A DNA stretch of 64,000 nt, taken from contig JAFFSR010000227.1 of the NCBI GenBank assembly GCA_017163975.1, forward strand, positions 4,764,501 to 4,828,500, given 5' to 3'. This document shows, piece after piece, positions 47,936-61,900 of this stretch. Both the position numbers and the translations under genes were made by a program. The first letter of the stretch is position 1. Every line of letters begins with the position of its first letter. Source of the DNA: Anastatus disparis. Taxonomy: Eukaryota > Arthropoda > Insecta > Hymenoptera > Eupelmidae. The notes beneath the pieces were generated by a model, which was not told where the DNA came from, made no database searches, and was given only the letters and a program-made list of their open reading frames with translations.

Positions 47936-50622
47936 TTAAAATTGAATATTTTTTTCCTCTTTTAAATTTTTTTTCTCCTTTTTTTTAATTCTGCGTTATG
48001 TACAGAAGCCTACCTATTAGAAAAAAGGGGAGAGGTTGAGCGAGCGAGCAAATGAAATAGAAGAAGAAAAATAGCCAAATGAAAAATAAACGTGTACACA
48101 ATCGATTATTCAGTAGCGAGCCCTTTAAAATAGTTTCTAGATCAAAAAAGGTTAGAAAATTCATTGATAAAATAACAAATCGTTATAGTGAATAAAATTT
48201 AAAGAAAAAATTTGATAGCATTTTTAAACAAACAATTTGTTAAAGTTCATTTAAATAAATAATTAATGTTTATCCTATTTGGATATTTTTCTATGTCATT
48301 AAAACAGGGTACAGATGTACAAAATTTTGATTAATAATTTCTATTATGTTCGAGCAAAATACTATTGTGTACCTTTTATTATAGAATACAAACTAATCAG
48401 ATGTTTTCGGTATCAACGGGCACATAATACCCGCCCACCCAAAATAATAAACCGTTTTCGGGCAAAATTCCAAAGATGTCGGAAACGAATCACGCTCCAA
48501 ACAAATCTCTCTCTCTCTCCCCTAATTTGTATATGTATTATATATGGACAAAATTTCGTAGCTAGTAAAATTTGCTTCGGGATGATAATTTATGTTCTCG
48601 GTATTGGACAATCTCTCCCCCTTCTTCCTCTAAATCCAATAGATCGGTGATATTATCGTTATCCTATGAGCTGAAATTCCTCTCTTTCTGCTGAATGAAA
48701 ATTCCACATTGAAATTTGCACCCGTGTTAAAATTATCACGCGAAACGTGGCATTATTCGAACCGTAAGTGACACGTTCGTTGCGTCAACTTTTTAAACAT
48801 TTGCACGAAATGTCGATTCATTACAAAAGAGAGAAAGAGAGAATACCTTTCTTTTTTTTTTCGTTCTTTTTTTTTTAACGTTCTGTCAGTAGATCGTGAA
48901 TGTTGAAATTTATATATTTCACGATTATTTTACCTTTGTGCGCTTGTGTTATGCGAGAGTTAAAGCTGAAGTTTTAAGTTGAAACGAAAAAAAAAACACA
49001 ACGTTTTGATAGTTGAAATATTCACGGAAAAGAGGAAAATGTTTGAACGAAATATCTGAAACATTTTTTGAAATATGAAAATTTAATTTGATAAGTGAAA
49101 ATGTATTTCTTTCGTAAATGTATTTGATCGAATATTATATTTGTAATGTTTTTCCGCTGAATATTATGTCTAGTTTTTTGCGCATACATCTGTGATAAGT
49201 TTAAATCTCGTGTATAATAGTAATTATATTATTCATGGAAAAATTTTCTTGTCATTTTAACGAGGATATGTTATAAAATATTTTTTCCTATGTAAAAACT
49301 GGTTCTGAAAATTGCAAAATAAATTTTCCTTTAATATTCTTGTTACTTTAATTCATACGTATGGTTCTTAAAATAAATATGTTATCTAGGACACTACGAA
49401 ATGTAATTAAAATGTTAATCGATTCCTTAATATCTTCGTTTAATTAATCGCCCTTTTTCTCTCTCTCTCTCTCGTATAGTAATAAATCTTATCATTGTTC
49501 CATAATCCAGCAACAATTTAATTCTGAAAACGTTTTAAAACCAACATTAGATAAAGCCAGCAAATCTTAATAGCGTATCTTCTCCTCTCGACGCTGAAAT
49601 TTTCATATATATCTATAACCCAATTACTAACGAATGGCCTTTTCAACGGGCTTGCTACGTATACCATCCGTTCTTTCTCTCTCAACTGATTAATGAATCT
49701 TAAATATAACGACTTTTCCCCATGTCAAATATTCAAGATCCACCACTAGCTTTAGGTACATGTATACATTTTATATAGAAAGACGCACGTGTAGGTATAA
49801 CCAAAAGCGCTCATTAATCTCAGCATTAATAGTGTTCACTTCCTCGAAATATATGCGTACACTATAGACATTCCATATCTTCCCTTATAACAGTTTCAAA
49901 ACTTGCCAGTGTCTCGTTCTATGTATATAGATATCATATAGGTGGGCAAGAGATTAACCACTTGGAGGACTTAACTCAGTTATCGGAACAACTTTGATCT
50001 GCGATTCGTGGTGAACAGTATATATAACAGCAGCAGCAGCAGCTCTCTTTCTCTCCTTATATGTTAACGTTGAAGGATAGTATAGTTCACTTTTGAGATT
50101 CCATTACCGCACCCGAGAAAGCTCAAACCAGCGTGGATCAATATTTAAATCCGTAATGGAGGAGAGTTTCACTACTAGGCTAACAGTCTTTCTATCTCTT
50201 TCTATCTAGTAGTGCTAGTAGTAGTATGCTAAACCACAAAGTCCATTTAATATACATAGCTTTTTGGCCTTACGCCCTCTCTTTTACGATTAACAGATTT
50301 AAAAAAAAAAAATGAAAAAATTTTTTTTTCTGGTTTTCAGATAGAAGGGTTAGACATAGTCGTGTTGAAAGACTTTGGTAATGTGTATAGCGGATAGAAG
50401 GAGAATTTTCACAAACTAGAGATGGGGCATCCTTGAAACTTTGACCTTTTACGCCTTGTTGGATGAAAGCGTGCGGGCTTAAATTGGAAGTACTTTTCTA
50501 TTTGCACTTGGAAAAAGGATGGTATGAGAATTAAAATTAAAGAATTGAAAGCTGAGATGGTTTTAAGTGTTAGTTCCTAGATGAAGAATTTCTGTTATTG
50601 ACATTTAGAAAATGTTATCATT
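47936..50622. other. Islands at 48.0-49.0 and 49.45-50.55 kb
   Basis: The second island carries (CAG)n at 50029-50042, GTA/TAG triplets at 50207-50226, CT tracts and GTATACCATCCGTT. The latter resembles GTGTACCATCCGTT at 11758. Frames at 48315-48650 show no family. AT-rich between islands. No gene. Confidence 0.4.
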
Positions 50623-50823
50623 GAGATCGTCAGTGGCTCAGTCGGTAGAGTGATGGATTCGTAATCTCGAGGTTCCGGATTCGAATCCCGCTCTCGGCTG
50701 TTTTATACAAGCACCACTGTATGTTACATGTGCTGAAGTTCACAAACGCACTGATGATCTCTGTCGCTAATTGGCATCTTAATAATAGCATAAATATAGC
50801 AACATTAAATAAATAAAAAAAAA
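50623..50823 (+). mobile_element. tRNA-derived SINE, copy 7
   Basis: A box TGGCTCAGTCGG and B box GGATTCGAATCCC, body TACAAGCACCACTGTATGTT, TTCACAAACGCACTGATGAT, ATAGCATAAATATAGCAACA, TTAAATAAATAAA and an A tail. Near full length with intact-looking promoter boxes. Confidence 0.93.
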
Positions 50824-51640
50824 GTTTTGATTTTCTTTCGTAATCATTGTATCATGATTAAAATCAAATGACTTTTTTTGGTAATCATGCTGAAATTCAA
50901 TTCTATAAATATTATTAATTGTTTATGTTTTTGAAAATCATTTTAATATTAAAAAAAATATATTTATTAAAAAAACCATTGAATATACTTTTACTTTTGA
51001 AAGTTTACCAATTTTCTATAAGTAAATTTTAATCTAAAAATCGATTGCTCAATATTGAATTTCCACTCTTCTGAAAGTTTAATCATAAAAAAATTTAGTT
51101 AAAATCCATTTTCGTTCCATTACTTCTTTTGTTATATAACTTTTAAATCTTTTTTTTTCTTTAAGACATCGATTATCATTAAAATCAAAATTTTTTTTAA
51201 ATTGAATTTGAAAATATAATTTAGTTTATACGGAATAATAAAGTTGGTTTTTAGACAGCATTTGCATTTAATGTCAACAAATTTTTGTTATATTTGTCAT
51301 ATCCTGCGATTGGAGGGCATTTTTTTTTAATATAGTATGAGTTATTTTTCTAACTGTAATTTATTCATTGTAAGAATATTTATATTTAATATTCTTAATG
51401 AAATGTAGTTGAATAATAAATTCTTAAGTTAAAGTTTATTTATTATTGAATTGAAGTTAATTTATTTGATATATAAATTTAATTTATTCTTTAAGTTTCA
51501 TTTTTTTATTAATTAATCTGATAATAATTATAAATTTTTAACAATTTTTAATGACATATAGTTTAGTATTAAAAACAGAAGAAAAAAGCTCTAAACAAAT
51601 AATATAAAAGTTAAATCCTAAAATTAGCACTCTAATATTA
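50824..51640. other. AT-rich spacer
   Basis: AT-rich sequence with homopolymers. Nothing recognisable. Confidence 0.6.
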
Positions 51641-54010
51641 TCAAGACTTTAGCGTCTCTGGAAAGTCTTAGGAAGATATATATTCGTTTACGAGTTCGTG
51701 CATTGTACAAACAGTTCTAAAGCTAAATAAGGTCAAATTTACGCGAGGACTTTCTCTCGAGCCAACTCCACATACACAAAGCTTTTGCAAGAGATCCGCA
51801 ACATTAAGCTCAAGTATAAGCGCACCAAGGCATCAAGCACATTCCACCTGGAGAATAAGAGAAAATACATCAAGCCATTTTCTTATTCTTTCTCTTTTAA
51901 CGTCGGCTCTTATTATTCCCACTCAACAATCCAAACAGACTTTGGAGTTTCGTGTATATATACATGTAGTTGTATCTACGACGGATTGCAATATTAACGA
52001 ATAGAAAGAGGAAAAGTCGATAATGGCGGATTGCTTGAGCGAAAGATTTTTTTACAAACAGAGTCTGATGGGGTAAATTTTAGAAGCTAAGAAAAAAAGA
52101 ATCTTCCCAGTGGCCACAATATTGGTTAGCATAGATTTGAATAAATTGAGGAGGAATCCGTACTTTCATTAAGAGCCAGCGAATTCTTATATAAGCTGAC
52201 TTCTTTCTCGACTTTCGTTTCAAGGGAGTCTTGTAATAATAACAGTAGAGCACACAGGGGCTTTTTTTTTCTTCATCTTCATCGGCTGTAACTCATCTAG
52301 CTATGGGGATATTCTGTTTTGTTTTTTAATATTAAACAAACTCTTAAATTTTTTGCATTGGAATTTTTACGCCGAGACACGGGTGATAGCCGCTGGATTC
52401 CCGTTCAATACTTGCTTCTTTCTTCATTTTTTTCATTTTCTTGAATACATTATTATTCTGTATTAGGTTGAAATTTAATAATGTTTTGTGAAAATTGTTT
52501 GTTGTGCGTTTTTAGTTCACCTATTATGCCAAATCAAAATTTTAATCTCTAAAGATTCTATAATGAAACTTTAAAAATATAGCACAATTATTAGCTACTC
52601 ATATTTTCTGTAATAAGATTCATAACTAATCACGACTTTTTAAACTTGAAATGGAAAATATCTTTTTATCAATTTATTTCAAAATCTTTCTTATCATCAT
52701 CCCTTCAAACATTTTCTTTTTCAATTCTAAAACAAATGATAGATCATGTTATACCTACATGATACCCTTACTACAGATATCCATAAAGTAAAAAACCTCG
52801 ATAAATGGAAACAGCACGATGAAATGTGGTCTGTATTTTCAAAAAAAAAAAGAAAGAAAAAAATAAGTGAAATGACAGTATGGTACGAGTGGTCTAGACA
52901 AGTGTATGAAGTTGCACCGATGGTCCGAATAACCTTTCGTCGTACGAATGAACGAAGCAGCTGCGCGCCACTCAACTATTGGGTAAACGAGACATGTAAG
53001 AGGATATGATATTTCATTCGTATGTATATTAAAATGGAAAAAAATATATGATAATATCTATTTCGATAACTATTCGATTCATTATAATATCTTAAAATTG
53101 TCAATTTGTAATTGGATTGAAAAATTCTATTATTGCTTTATAAATTACGTAGCATTAGTTTTCCATTAGTATCCGTAATTGTTCAAACTACTGATATAAT
53201 AAAGTGATAAAAATAAGATCGACTTTTCAAAACAGTACGGTTCGTTACATACATCATTAATTTCTTAAATAACTCAATAAAGCTAAAGATTTCTGTGAAA
53301 AATCTTTAAAGAGTATCGACAATTTTGGTTCACGACTTCACTAATGCTTCACGATAGAACATTTAAACCAAAGAGAAAAGCTCTGTTTCTTATTGTTCTT
53401 CCTTATAAATTTCATTAGTTTTGCGCGTTCGATCGATGCTTTAAAGAAAAGAAAAAATTACAAACCCTGGTAAGTAAGAAAAAAAAAGAATAAAAGACTA
53501 TTAAAAAGAAATCGATGATAGAAATAGATCTTGAAGACTCCTTCGATTGCTATTACAAAAAGGAAAAATCCAGAAGAGTCGATATCAAGGTTTCTCCATG
53601 ACTTCTTTGTCTAGGACTGTTATCGGATCGCCCTCAGTGAATCTATACGAGCGACAATGAGAGAGAGAAAAAAAAGAGCCTTGGGTATCCTCTTCATATA
53701 TAGGAGAAGAAAAGTCTTTGAGTGCATCGGCTCATACCACACGCTGCTCCGGCTAAATGAAACAAGAGAGTGAAACGACGAAGAGGAGAAACGAAATAGT
53801 CAATCCGATCAGAAAGAGCGTTAGATTTATCGGATCTCCGTCTGTCGGCTTTCGAATTAAGCTAAAGCGTATTTCTGCGTGTCCATGTATGCGTGTGTGC
53901 GTAGCTATATCTATGCACGTGTGCGTGTGTATACGTAACTGCAAAAGAATGAAATTGATGAAAGAAGAAACTAATAACGTACTTCTAAAGCTAATATACA
54001 AATAATGTTT
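51641..54010. other. Islands 51.65-52.4 and 52.7-54.0 kb
   Basis: Around 51731-51997 the plus strand is open for 89 codons without ATG, and the part 51785-51880 has unusually GC-rich third positions (EIRNIKLKYKRTKASSTFHL). The frame 52746-53009 begins with ATG but matches nothing I know, and its complement is open too. GA and GT tracts near 53660 and 53900. No gene called. Confidence 0.35.
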
Positions 54011-56460
54011 CTGTCTTCTTTTAATGTGTAATGAATAGTCATCGCCTTTTCCATATAAATTGTTAATTATTTTGTTCGTTTTTAAAATAGTTATTTCATA
54101 GAAAAATTACTGTTTTTATACGAAAATAAGATTTTGCAATGATGAAATCCATTTTGTTATAAATGCCTAACTAAATTTTTTATAAATTTTACTAAAAATT
54201 ACAATTATTGTAATTTAAAAAATTTGGCATTAACAAACGTAATTATCTTAGCAATATTTTTCATTATAGAAATAAAGAAAGTAGCTACATTAAACAGGTT
54301 TATTTACAATATAAGTAAATAAATTACTGATAGTGCATTTTTACTGATGTTTAGATAAAACAAAATCTGCATGTTTTCATAAAACTTGATATTGCATAGC
54401 GTATCAAGTTCAATAACAAATGTACGATATTTATAAGCAACGATTGCTACTGTAACTATGATTGTAAGAATCTTACAGTTCAACCGCAAATGTGTATTAT
54501 ATAATATGTGTATTATACGTTTCAAAACTTTCAGAAAGTTGTAATTTATCAAATTAAATGAACCAAACATTTAGAGACAAAAATTACTTTATATTTTTAA
54601 TCTATCATTGTAATTAATTATAATTTATGCAATTTACAATATATTCAAAATTTGATCAAAAAAATTTCAAAAGATATTAGAAAACGAGTCAAATTTTTTT
54701 CAAATAAATGATCTATTACATTTCGATAACATGATTTTGAACTTGCAGAAAAAGTTACATTCGGAATTTAACTTTCAATAACATTATTTCAGTGAACCCA
54801 TCAATATTACTTTATCTTACAAATTTTAATGATAGATAAATCAATACGAAATTCCTTCTAAACAAGAATTGTACATCATCGTCACTTATATATAACATGG
54901 GCATTTCAAACCTCATACATACACTTACAATTTTCCACCCTCCCCGTATCAAAATCTATGTAAACCAGCCTGCATTAACCTACCTAACCATAACCCATCG
55001 ACTTTCTATAGCTAAATGAGAGAAACAGAGAGAGAGAGAGAGAGAGAAAGAGAGCAGCGCATTTGCTCTTCTCCCGAAAAGCTCGAGCGAGTGCGCCGGA
55101 ATTGTGCGTGGATCAATAAATTGCGCGTAGAGAGAACGGGGCATCCAGCAGGCTAAAGGAATCTTTGTATACGTATATATACGTATGTTATATACATGTT
55201 GAATAAAAGGGAGCTTAACATTAAAGATACGGGCAAGGACTAAAGTCAACCCTGACGATAAGGATTGGGACGTGCTTACGTTTGCGACGACATCTTATAA
55301 CCATTTTCTATGTATTTTCCTCTTTTTTTTTTCTTCTTGTCTTCTTCCTTTTTTTTATATAAATTACTGACGATTTGCTCAATGGTTCGGTTATATTGGA
55401 TTTTAAGATTTTTTTTCTTTAACCTTCAAAGTTTTATACTGAATATTATTATACGTTTATGGGTTCATGAGTTTTCTTATATTTGGTGTATTATTATCGT
55501 TTGATAAATTTTTACGAAAAAAAACAACAGAATTTTCTTATTTGAATACAAATCTTTATCCCAATAAAATGAAATTTCGTATTTTTAAGATAATTGAATC
55601 ATCAAGAACACAAGAATTCCAGTTAATAATTATATGGTCCTTCAAAGTTTTTAATGAAATATGATACAAGTTATGTTTGTTATAATCATTAATAATATTG
55701 AATATTACAGTTAAATTTGAATTCCTACCAATTTGCGTCGCATTTCAATATTAATATAAAGCTTTTATATATGTTATAATCATATAAATCATTCGAAAAA
55801 TCTAACATATTAATTATTTATCATAAATAATGAATATTTGAATATCGAATAATCTATTATAACGAGGCAAACAGCAGGATTTATTTTAATTAATGCTTTT
55901 CACAATTCTATAATTAATGCCAATAGTTTTTTATGTATAAATTTTAATAAAATTGAAATATCGAATTAAATGAATTTTAATACTGATAGAGATGTTTGGA
56001 AAAAATCCAATGAACATGTTTAAAAGATTCAATGCATATCGCGATCTCATCAATAAATCTCTTATAAATGCAGCTATATGGAATGAATAAAAGCAAAAAT
56101 CTCCACATTGTTCTTGAAAAAATAGTCATAAAATAGCTTTTGTCTTTTCCAAACCGGCTGCGCAAGCTGGTCTTTCTTCTCCATTTTTATATATTGATAT
56201 CCCATACACACGTGCAGTTCAAGAATTATAAGACTTTTTTTTACGAGCGTACTGCAATGAATGCCGGAAAATACCTGTGCATCCATTATTCTTTTTTTAT
56301 TTTACACCACCATATCCCTCTTCCTATCTTTTTGGCTTTATTAGTGAACAAAAAAAAAGTGCTAATGCTTGCGCTTCGTGCTGATCGTTAACGAAGCTAC
56401 TATAAGCTAAAATAACTCGACGGCGTATGCATACACACGTTCATTGTAAAGCTTTTAACC
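54011..56460. other. AT-rich with GA island near 55.03 kb
   Basis: (GA)n at 55027-55054, then CGAGCGAGTGCGCCGGAATT and TATACGTATATATACGTATG to about 55.2 kb. The remainder is AT-rich with scattered short frames. No gene. Confidence 0.45.
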
Positions 56461-58633
56461 GCTCATCTATGGTACGCCGCGACGTTATACTCTCAACTCT
56501 CTTGGACGTATTTGAAGAACCTCTTCGTTTCTGCAAAAGAGCTTTAGATTTTGTAATTTTCAGAGAGAGCTGCGCTTGCTTGCTTGCTTGCTGCATTTTG
56601 TGATTTTTATTGCGAAACTTGGAACGGACGCGCTTACTTGATTATCGTGAAAATTGACGCCGAAGGTTTTGATGAAGTGGAATTTAAGTATAATGATGTT
56701 ATAACTATATAATTAACATGTGGATTGCAGATACGAGACTTCAAAGTGCTTAGTTTTTATGCAGACATGATTAAATCTGCATTAGATTGATAAAATCTTT
56801 AAAAAATTTTTATATTGAAGATATTTTTAATCCTTAACCCTTTCAGTATCGATGGGTATGATCTTTGTCATTAAAAACTTTCTACAGAATACCAATAAGA
56901 AAAGTTAAATCCTTTTTATAAAACATTTACAAATTATAACGTCTGTACTTGTTTTGAATATCGAAATAGGGTTTGATATAAAGGGTCAAAATAAGATAAA
57001 TAAGCATTAGTTATGCACATTTTTCAGTTATTTTTAGATTTCGAATCTCTTATCGGATATTCAAAATTTAAAATGGCAGATTCTGTATGTCAGACAAAAA
57101 TATAAAAAAAATTCAAATGTTCATGAAAAATTATATCTATAAAATATTAAATAAAATTCCGATTTTTGATCTAGTAAATACAAATTCTAAGAAAGTAATA
57201 TCTGCTTTTGCTTTATTACTTTGAAAGTTCTTGATTTTCAATCCAATTGTATGACTGAACATTTCGAGAAATATATGGGTAATTCTTTCATACTTTTAAA
57301 AATCATGTTACTGCGTCATTTCTCCTAAATATGAGATAGCACATCTTGTTAGCAAATGTTCACTGATTTATTGAGTTATTAGAAACTAATTTTGTTATAT
57401 TTTTAATGATAATTAGACGTGTCATTTTATGGCGGATGGGGAAAAGAGGTTTTTTTTTTGAAATTTAAATGTTACCAGGCCATGTAAAATGATAAATTAC
57501 CGCTATAAAAAAAATGACTACTGCTTTTTTTATTTGAAATTCACACCAAAGCTTTATCTATACACATACTTTTGGAAAATCAAGAGCATGGGTGTGTGCC
57601 TGTTAACAAAAGTACTTTCTGAAAGGTTATTAAAATGTTACCAAAAATTTATATATTTTACTTTTTTCTGGAAAATACGATGCTGTAAAAAAGACTATTC
57701 AGCGGTGACATTTTAAACTACATCAAAAGGTAATATTTAGAATCACAAAGAGAAATTTTTTTATTAGGAACGTGTGCCTAGTGTAGATAAAGTTCTTTGT
57801 TCGTTTGAAATTATACTTAAAAACGTGACTCACTTTTGAAAATAGGTTTTTATCCACTAATATGAAAACCTAAGCTTTGATTCATCTTTTCTCTGTTGTG
57901 AACTTTGTAATTTACTATTTTATAATACTCAATGTAATCTTTAAGTTGCTTTTGAAGTATTATTTCGAGTATTCTGGAAATCATTGAATTTTTCCCGGCT
58001 ATTAAATTTTCCAAATTTACATCGATTACCTAGTTTCTATCAATGTTTTAATTCTAAAGAGTTTAAACTTTAAAAAGCTCAGTTTTAGTATGTATTTAAT
58101 AGCTTACACCTAGAACGTTGAGTTGAATCATCACTGAAATTTCTAGATTTTAAATTTAAAATTTTTAGATTTAATGTTTATTAAATAAACTAAAATATTT
58201 GGTTAAAAGGAATATAAGTATTTTTATTCGAAAACATAAACTACACAAATCTATGTCAAATTTCATACCCTAAGATTGACAATTTTAGCAAAAATAAATT
58301 GATATTCCACTCACTTATGATTTGTAATCAGGAATCCCAAAAGCCATTGGGTAACTAATATCACTCAATTTTAATACCCGAATCGCCAAAAATGAATTTT
58401 CCAAAAAAATTGCCATTTCTGGCATATTTTATTTATTACAAAAAATTTTGTAATTATTAATGTAAATTGCGTATTTAAATATTTTCTGTAACATATTAAA
58501 CATGTAAAAATGAAAAAGCTCAATGGAAAATGATCTATTATAGCCCAAAATACTTAAAAAACTGATCTGAGATAGGTAAAATATTATACCTGGGTGTGAT
58601 AATAATGAATATATTTAAATGTCTTATATTAAA
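56461..58633. other. Small island with (GCTT)n, then AT-rich
   Basis: GCTTGCTTGCTTGCTTGCTG at 56574-56593. From 56.8 to 58.6 kb the DNA is AT-rich. The inverted TATTTTCAAAAGTGAGTCACG (minus strand, about 57826-57846) resembles the tandem units at 58.65 kb. No gene. Confidence 0.45.
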
Positions 58634-58970
58634 AAAAGCTATCTTCAAAAGTGAGTAATGCGATTTTTTCTTTTATTATCATTTTAATATATCAACATTT
58701 TAAAAAAATCAATTTGATACATGTGTCTTCAATTTTTTTTAATTTATTGAAAGTAAATTTTAACACTATGAAAAATTTACTCGAAAATCTGTCTTTTGAT
58801 GTTTGTTAAAAAGACTACCCTTAAAAGTGAGTAACACGATTTTTTTCTTTCATTATAATACGTCAACATTCAGAGAAAATTAGTTTTACACGTGTGCCTG
58901 TATTTTTTTTTTTTTAATTTGTTGCAGGTGAAATTTTAACATTATGAAAGATTTACCCATATAACAATTC
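58634..58970 (+). repeat. Two-unit tandem duplication, ~176-bp period
   Basis: Unit 1 from 58634 and unit 2 from about 58810 share AAAAGTGAGTAA (58647 and 58823), CGATTTTTTC, TCAACATT, ATACATGTGTCT or TTACACGTGTGCCT, and TTTTAACACTATGAAAAATT or its variant. Period is taken from GTGAGTAA at 58651 and 58827. Diverged, non-coding. Confidence 0.7.
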
Positions 58971-61900
58971 TATCCGCTATGTTAAATCGGTCATTTTGAA
59001 TTTTCAAAATTTGACAAAAGATCAGTAATCAGTGACCTGGAAGATTCTTACACTGAAAATTTTGAGGGAATTAAATGAATTTTCGATTTTTGATACTTAC
59101 AACCAACTTTGCGAGTTTTGTCCGACAATTCTTTGATTTTTAAATAGAAAAGAAAAGTTAAGTAGAGCATATATGTCTTGCAAAAAAAAACTATTTATAT
59201 TTATAATAGGAGAAAGTTAATATTAAATTTTTTGATATCGTGGTTGAAAAATCATATGCATTTTAATTAGTTTTTGATAAAGATTTTTAAAACAAAAAAT
59301 TAAATTTTTTTTTATACCGTATGCATATATTAATTTGTATAAAAGAAGTTGCTTAAAATTTTCTAAATTTTAATTTAAAATTCACAAGCACATACAATTT
59401 CTTTAGCTTATTAAAATGAAAATAAAATGCCATCAAAATCACCGCCTACAGTAAGATCAAAGCCATCTTCAGATATAAAAAAGTTTTAAAAATCGTTCGA
59501 TTATTCTTATAGCTGATTCCTTCGACTAAATTTCATGCGAGCAACTGAAAATCGAGCAGATTCTTTTTTAAAATTTTATTTTTACCCTTCTTCCCTTGTA
59601 TGTTTTAGCCAAAAAGTAGAGTTAAGAGAGAAAATGTCGAGCGAAGCAGATTATGGAAAACGTAGAAAAAGAGAATAGTTTGGGGCCGAGTAAAAGGACT
59701 TATGGAAAACGTGGATTACGTAGTAGTAGGTTTGAAAAGTCTATGCTAAAGGCATGCAACATTACTCTCTCTACTTGGCAAAGGAAGAGAAAAAAATATA
59801 TATATATATATCCTGATTTATTTACGCTTTGAATGTCATAAGAGAAGTTTTCTCGACTTCCTCCTTTTTTTTCAACATTTATGAGAGTATTACCTGAAAT
59901 TTTTAGGTACGTTTTACCTTTTTCCATACACGAACATCGTATACGAAAACTTTTATCGTTTGTAAAATGATTTCTTACACTTTTTTAAAGCGGTCATCTA
60001 TTCATAAATTATTTTCTATTAAATATTGCTTTACGATTATTCGCTTAAATAAATCTTTTCCAGTTGGATATTAAATTATTTCTTATCGTTTCATCGGGCT
60101 TAATTCGGTGAAAAGAGAAGCGTAATTGAAATTAATCTTTTGAAAAGGCAAAATACATTCGAGGCTACATTGTCAGATAATCACGACTTGAAAAGGATTA
60201 TTCAGTATTTTAGATTAAATTGAACTTGTAAGACATCAATCTCTCCTTTCTTCCATTATTAAAGTTTATTGAACTTTATCTTACGTAATTAAGGTCATTT
60301 TTATTATTTATTACTTATTATTCGATTTTAATTGGATTTAATTGAAACAATCAAAGGCTGATTAACGAATAAATTATATAATATCACGTAATGATACAAT
60401 CATACATAAGCATCAATGTTTCTTTAATCGTAACAATTCGAATACATCATCTTGAAACAATAGAACAAACTTCCAAAATGAGCAGTACAGCGTTATGGAT
60501 TGAGATAATCGCATAAATAAACGCGCGATCACGAATCAATCAGACGAAGCAATCCAGGCACATAATATTACGGGCTAGAGGGAGGGGGGGAGTAGAGAAG
60601 GTAAATTGCTTTGCACAACTTGTATACTGGCTGGTGTACGTATAGAGAGGAGATTATAGAAAGGATGAAACTCTCTAGTGAAAAGGGGGTTTTAGGAGTA
60701 AAAGGGAAAGAGAGATAGATATACATATAGAGAGAGAGAGTTACAATGCTTTTGGAAAATTTGCAGAGGCTATTAACGAAGCCGCGACTATCCGCTTATC
60801 CATTAACGAGGATTCGACACTACCTTGTTCAAATTCATATAGTTTCACTTCAGTCGTATATAGGTATATATTGCATATGTATGTATATGGGTATGCATAC
60901 ATCTAAATTGGAAAAAAATATATATGAAAAGAACGAATAAAAGTAAAAAAAAGCAAATTTAAAAAAAAGGAATACAAGAGTACACGTTACAATAATGATG
61001 TTTAAAATGTCCAATTATCCGTCCGCAAAATTGAGTATCGAGCGGTGGTCGTTTTCTGGTCTGTATTCGGGTATGCGTCTATATCCTTTCTCTACCCCCC
61101 AAGCATTTTACTCTGGAAAATCTGGAGTAGCGCCAACAATTTTCTATCTTTCTCTCTCTGTAGAGAAAAAAAGGGCTTTTCTGGCATGCTTTTGCCTTGC
61201 TAGTAGTAGTAGTAGCAGCAGCAGCTCTTTCTTTTGCTTTCTCCATAGAATTTTTATGGATTTATACGCGGCCATGCTTTTCGAGCGAATCTCTCCACTC
61301 GAATTGCTCGACGCATTATTAATGGCTTCTCTCTCTCTCTCTCTCTTTTTTTTTATTTTCTGTGTATATAACTGGGTGGACTATGGGATGATCTGTTGGT
61401 ATAGAAGCGCCCACTGTTATATTACGATGAAAATTTCGCGGGATATTGAAGTCTATTAAAGTGTCTGTAGATTATTGAAACTACCAGACCTTTGGGCCAG
61501 TGCCATTTAAACTATTAAAGTTTTTCGCTTGGAAATGTGAATGGAAGCTTTATAATGTTGGTCTTTGCGATTTTAAAAGAGAATTGAATTTTTTTTTATT
61601 ATACCATAAATCGGGATTTTTAATGATTTATTTTGGAAAAATCTCATATAGAGAAAAATTGAAAAAAATTATTTCGGTTGAAATGTGAATTTAAATTTTT
61701 GTAACATAAGATTAGACTAGAAATTTCTCCTATTCTATCTAATTTTTATGAAAAACTAGCTGTAACTGACATTTTTAGTAATTCAAACGCTAAATCTTTC
61801 GTAAAATAGATAAAACTCCACATTTTGAATTTTTTAATGACTTTCTTTTTCCCATTCAGATTTATGAAATAAAACTACCGATGATAATAATTTAACAATG

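Noticed and set aside
9377..50823. SINE heads as functional tRNA genes
   Set aside because: Anticodon and T stems do not pair properly, and each is followed by a conserved non-tRNA body and A tail, so they are SINEs.
52727..53009. Opposed open frames of 82 and 87 codons
   Set aside because: They are fully overlapping antisense frames with Lys runs and no domain or splice signals.
60995..61459. 154-codon ATG frame
   Set aside because: It crosses TAG/CAG triplet and CT microsatellites (Ser and Leu runs) and has no recognisable domain. Chance is more likely than a gene.
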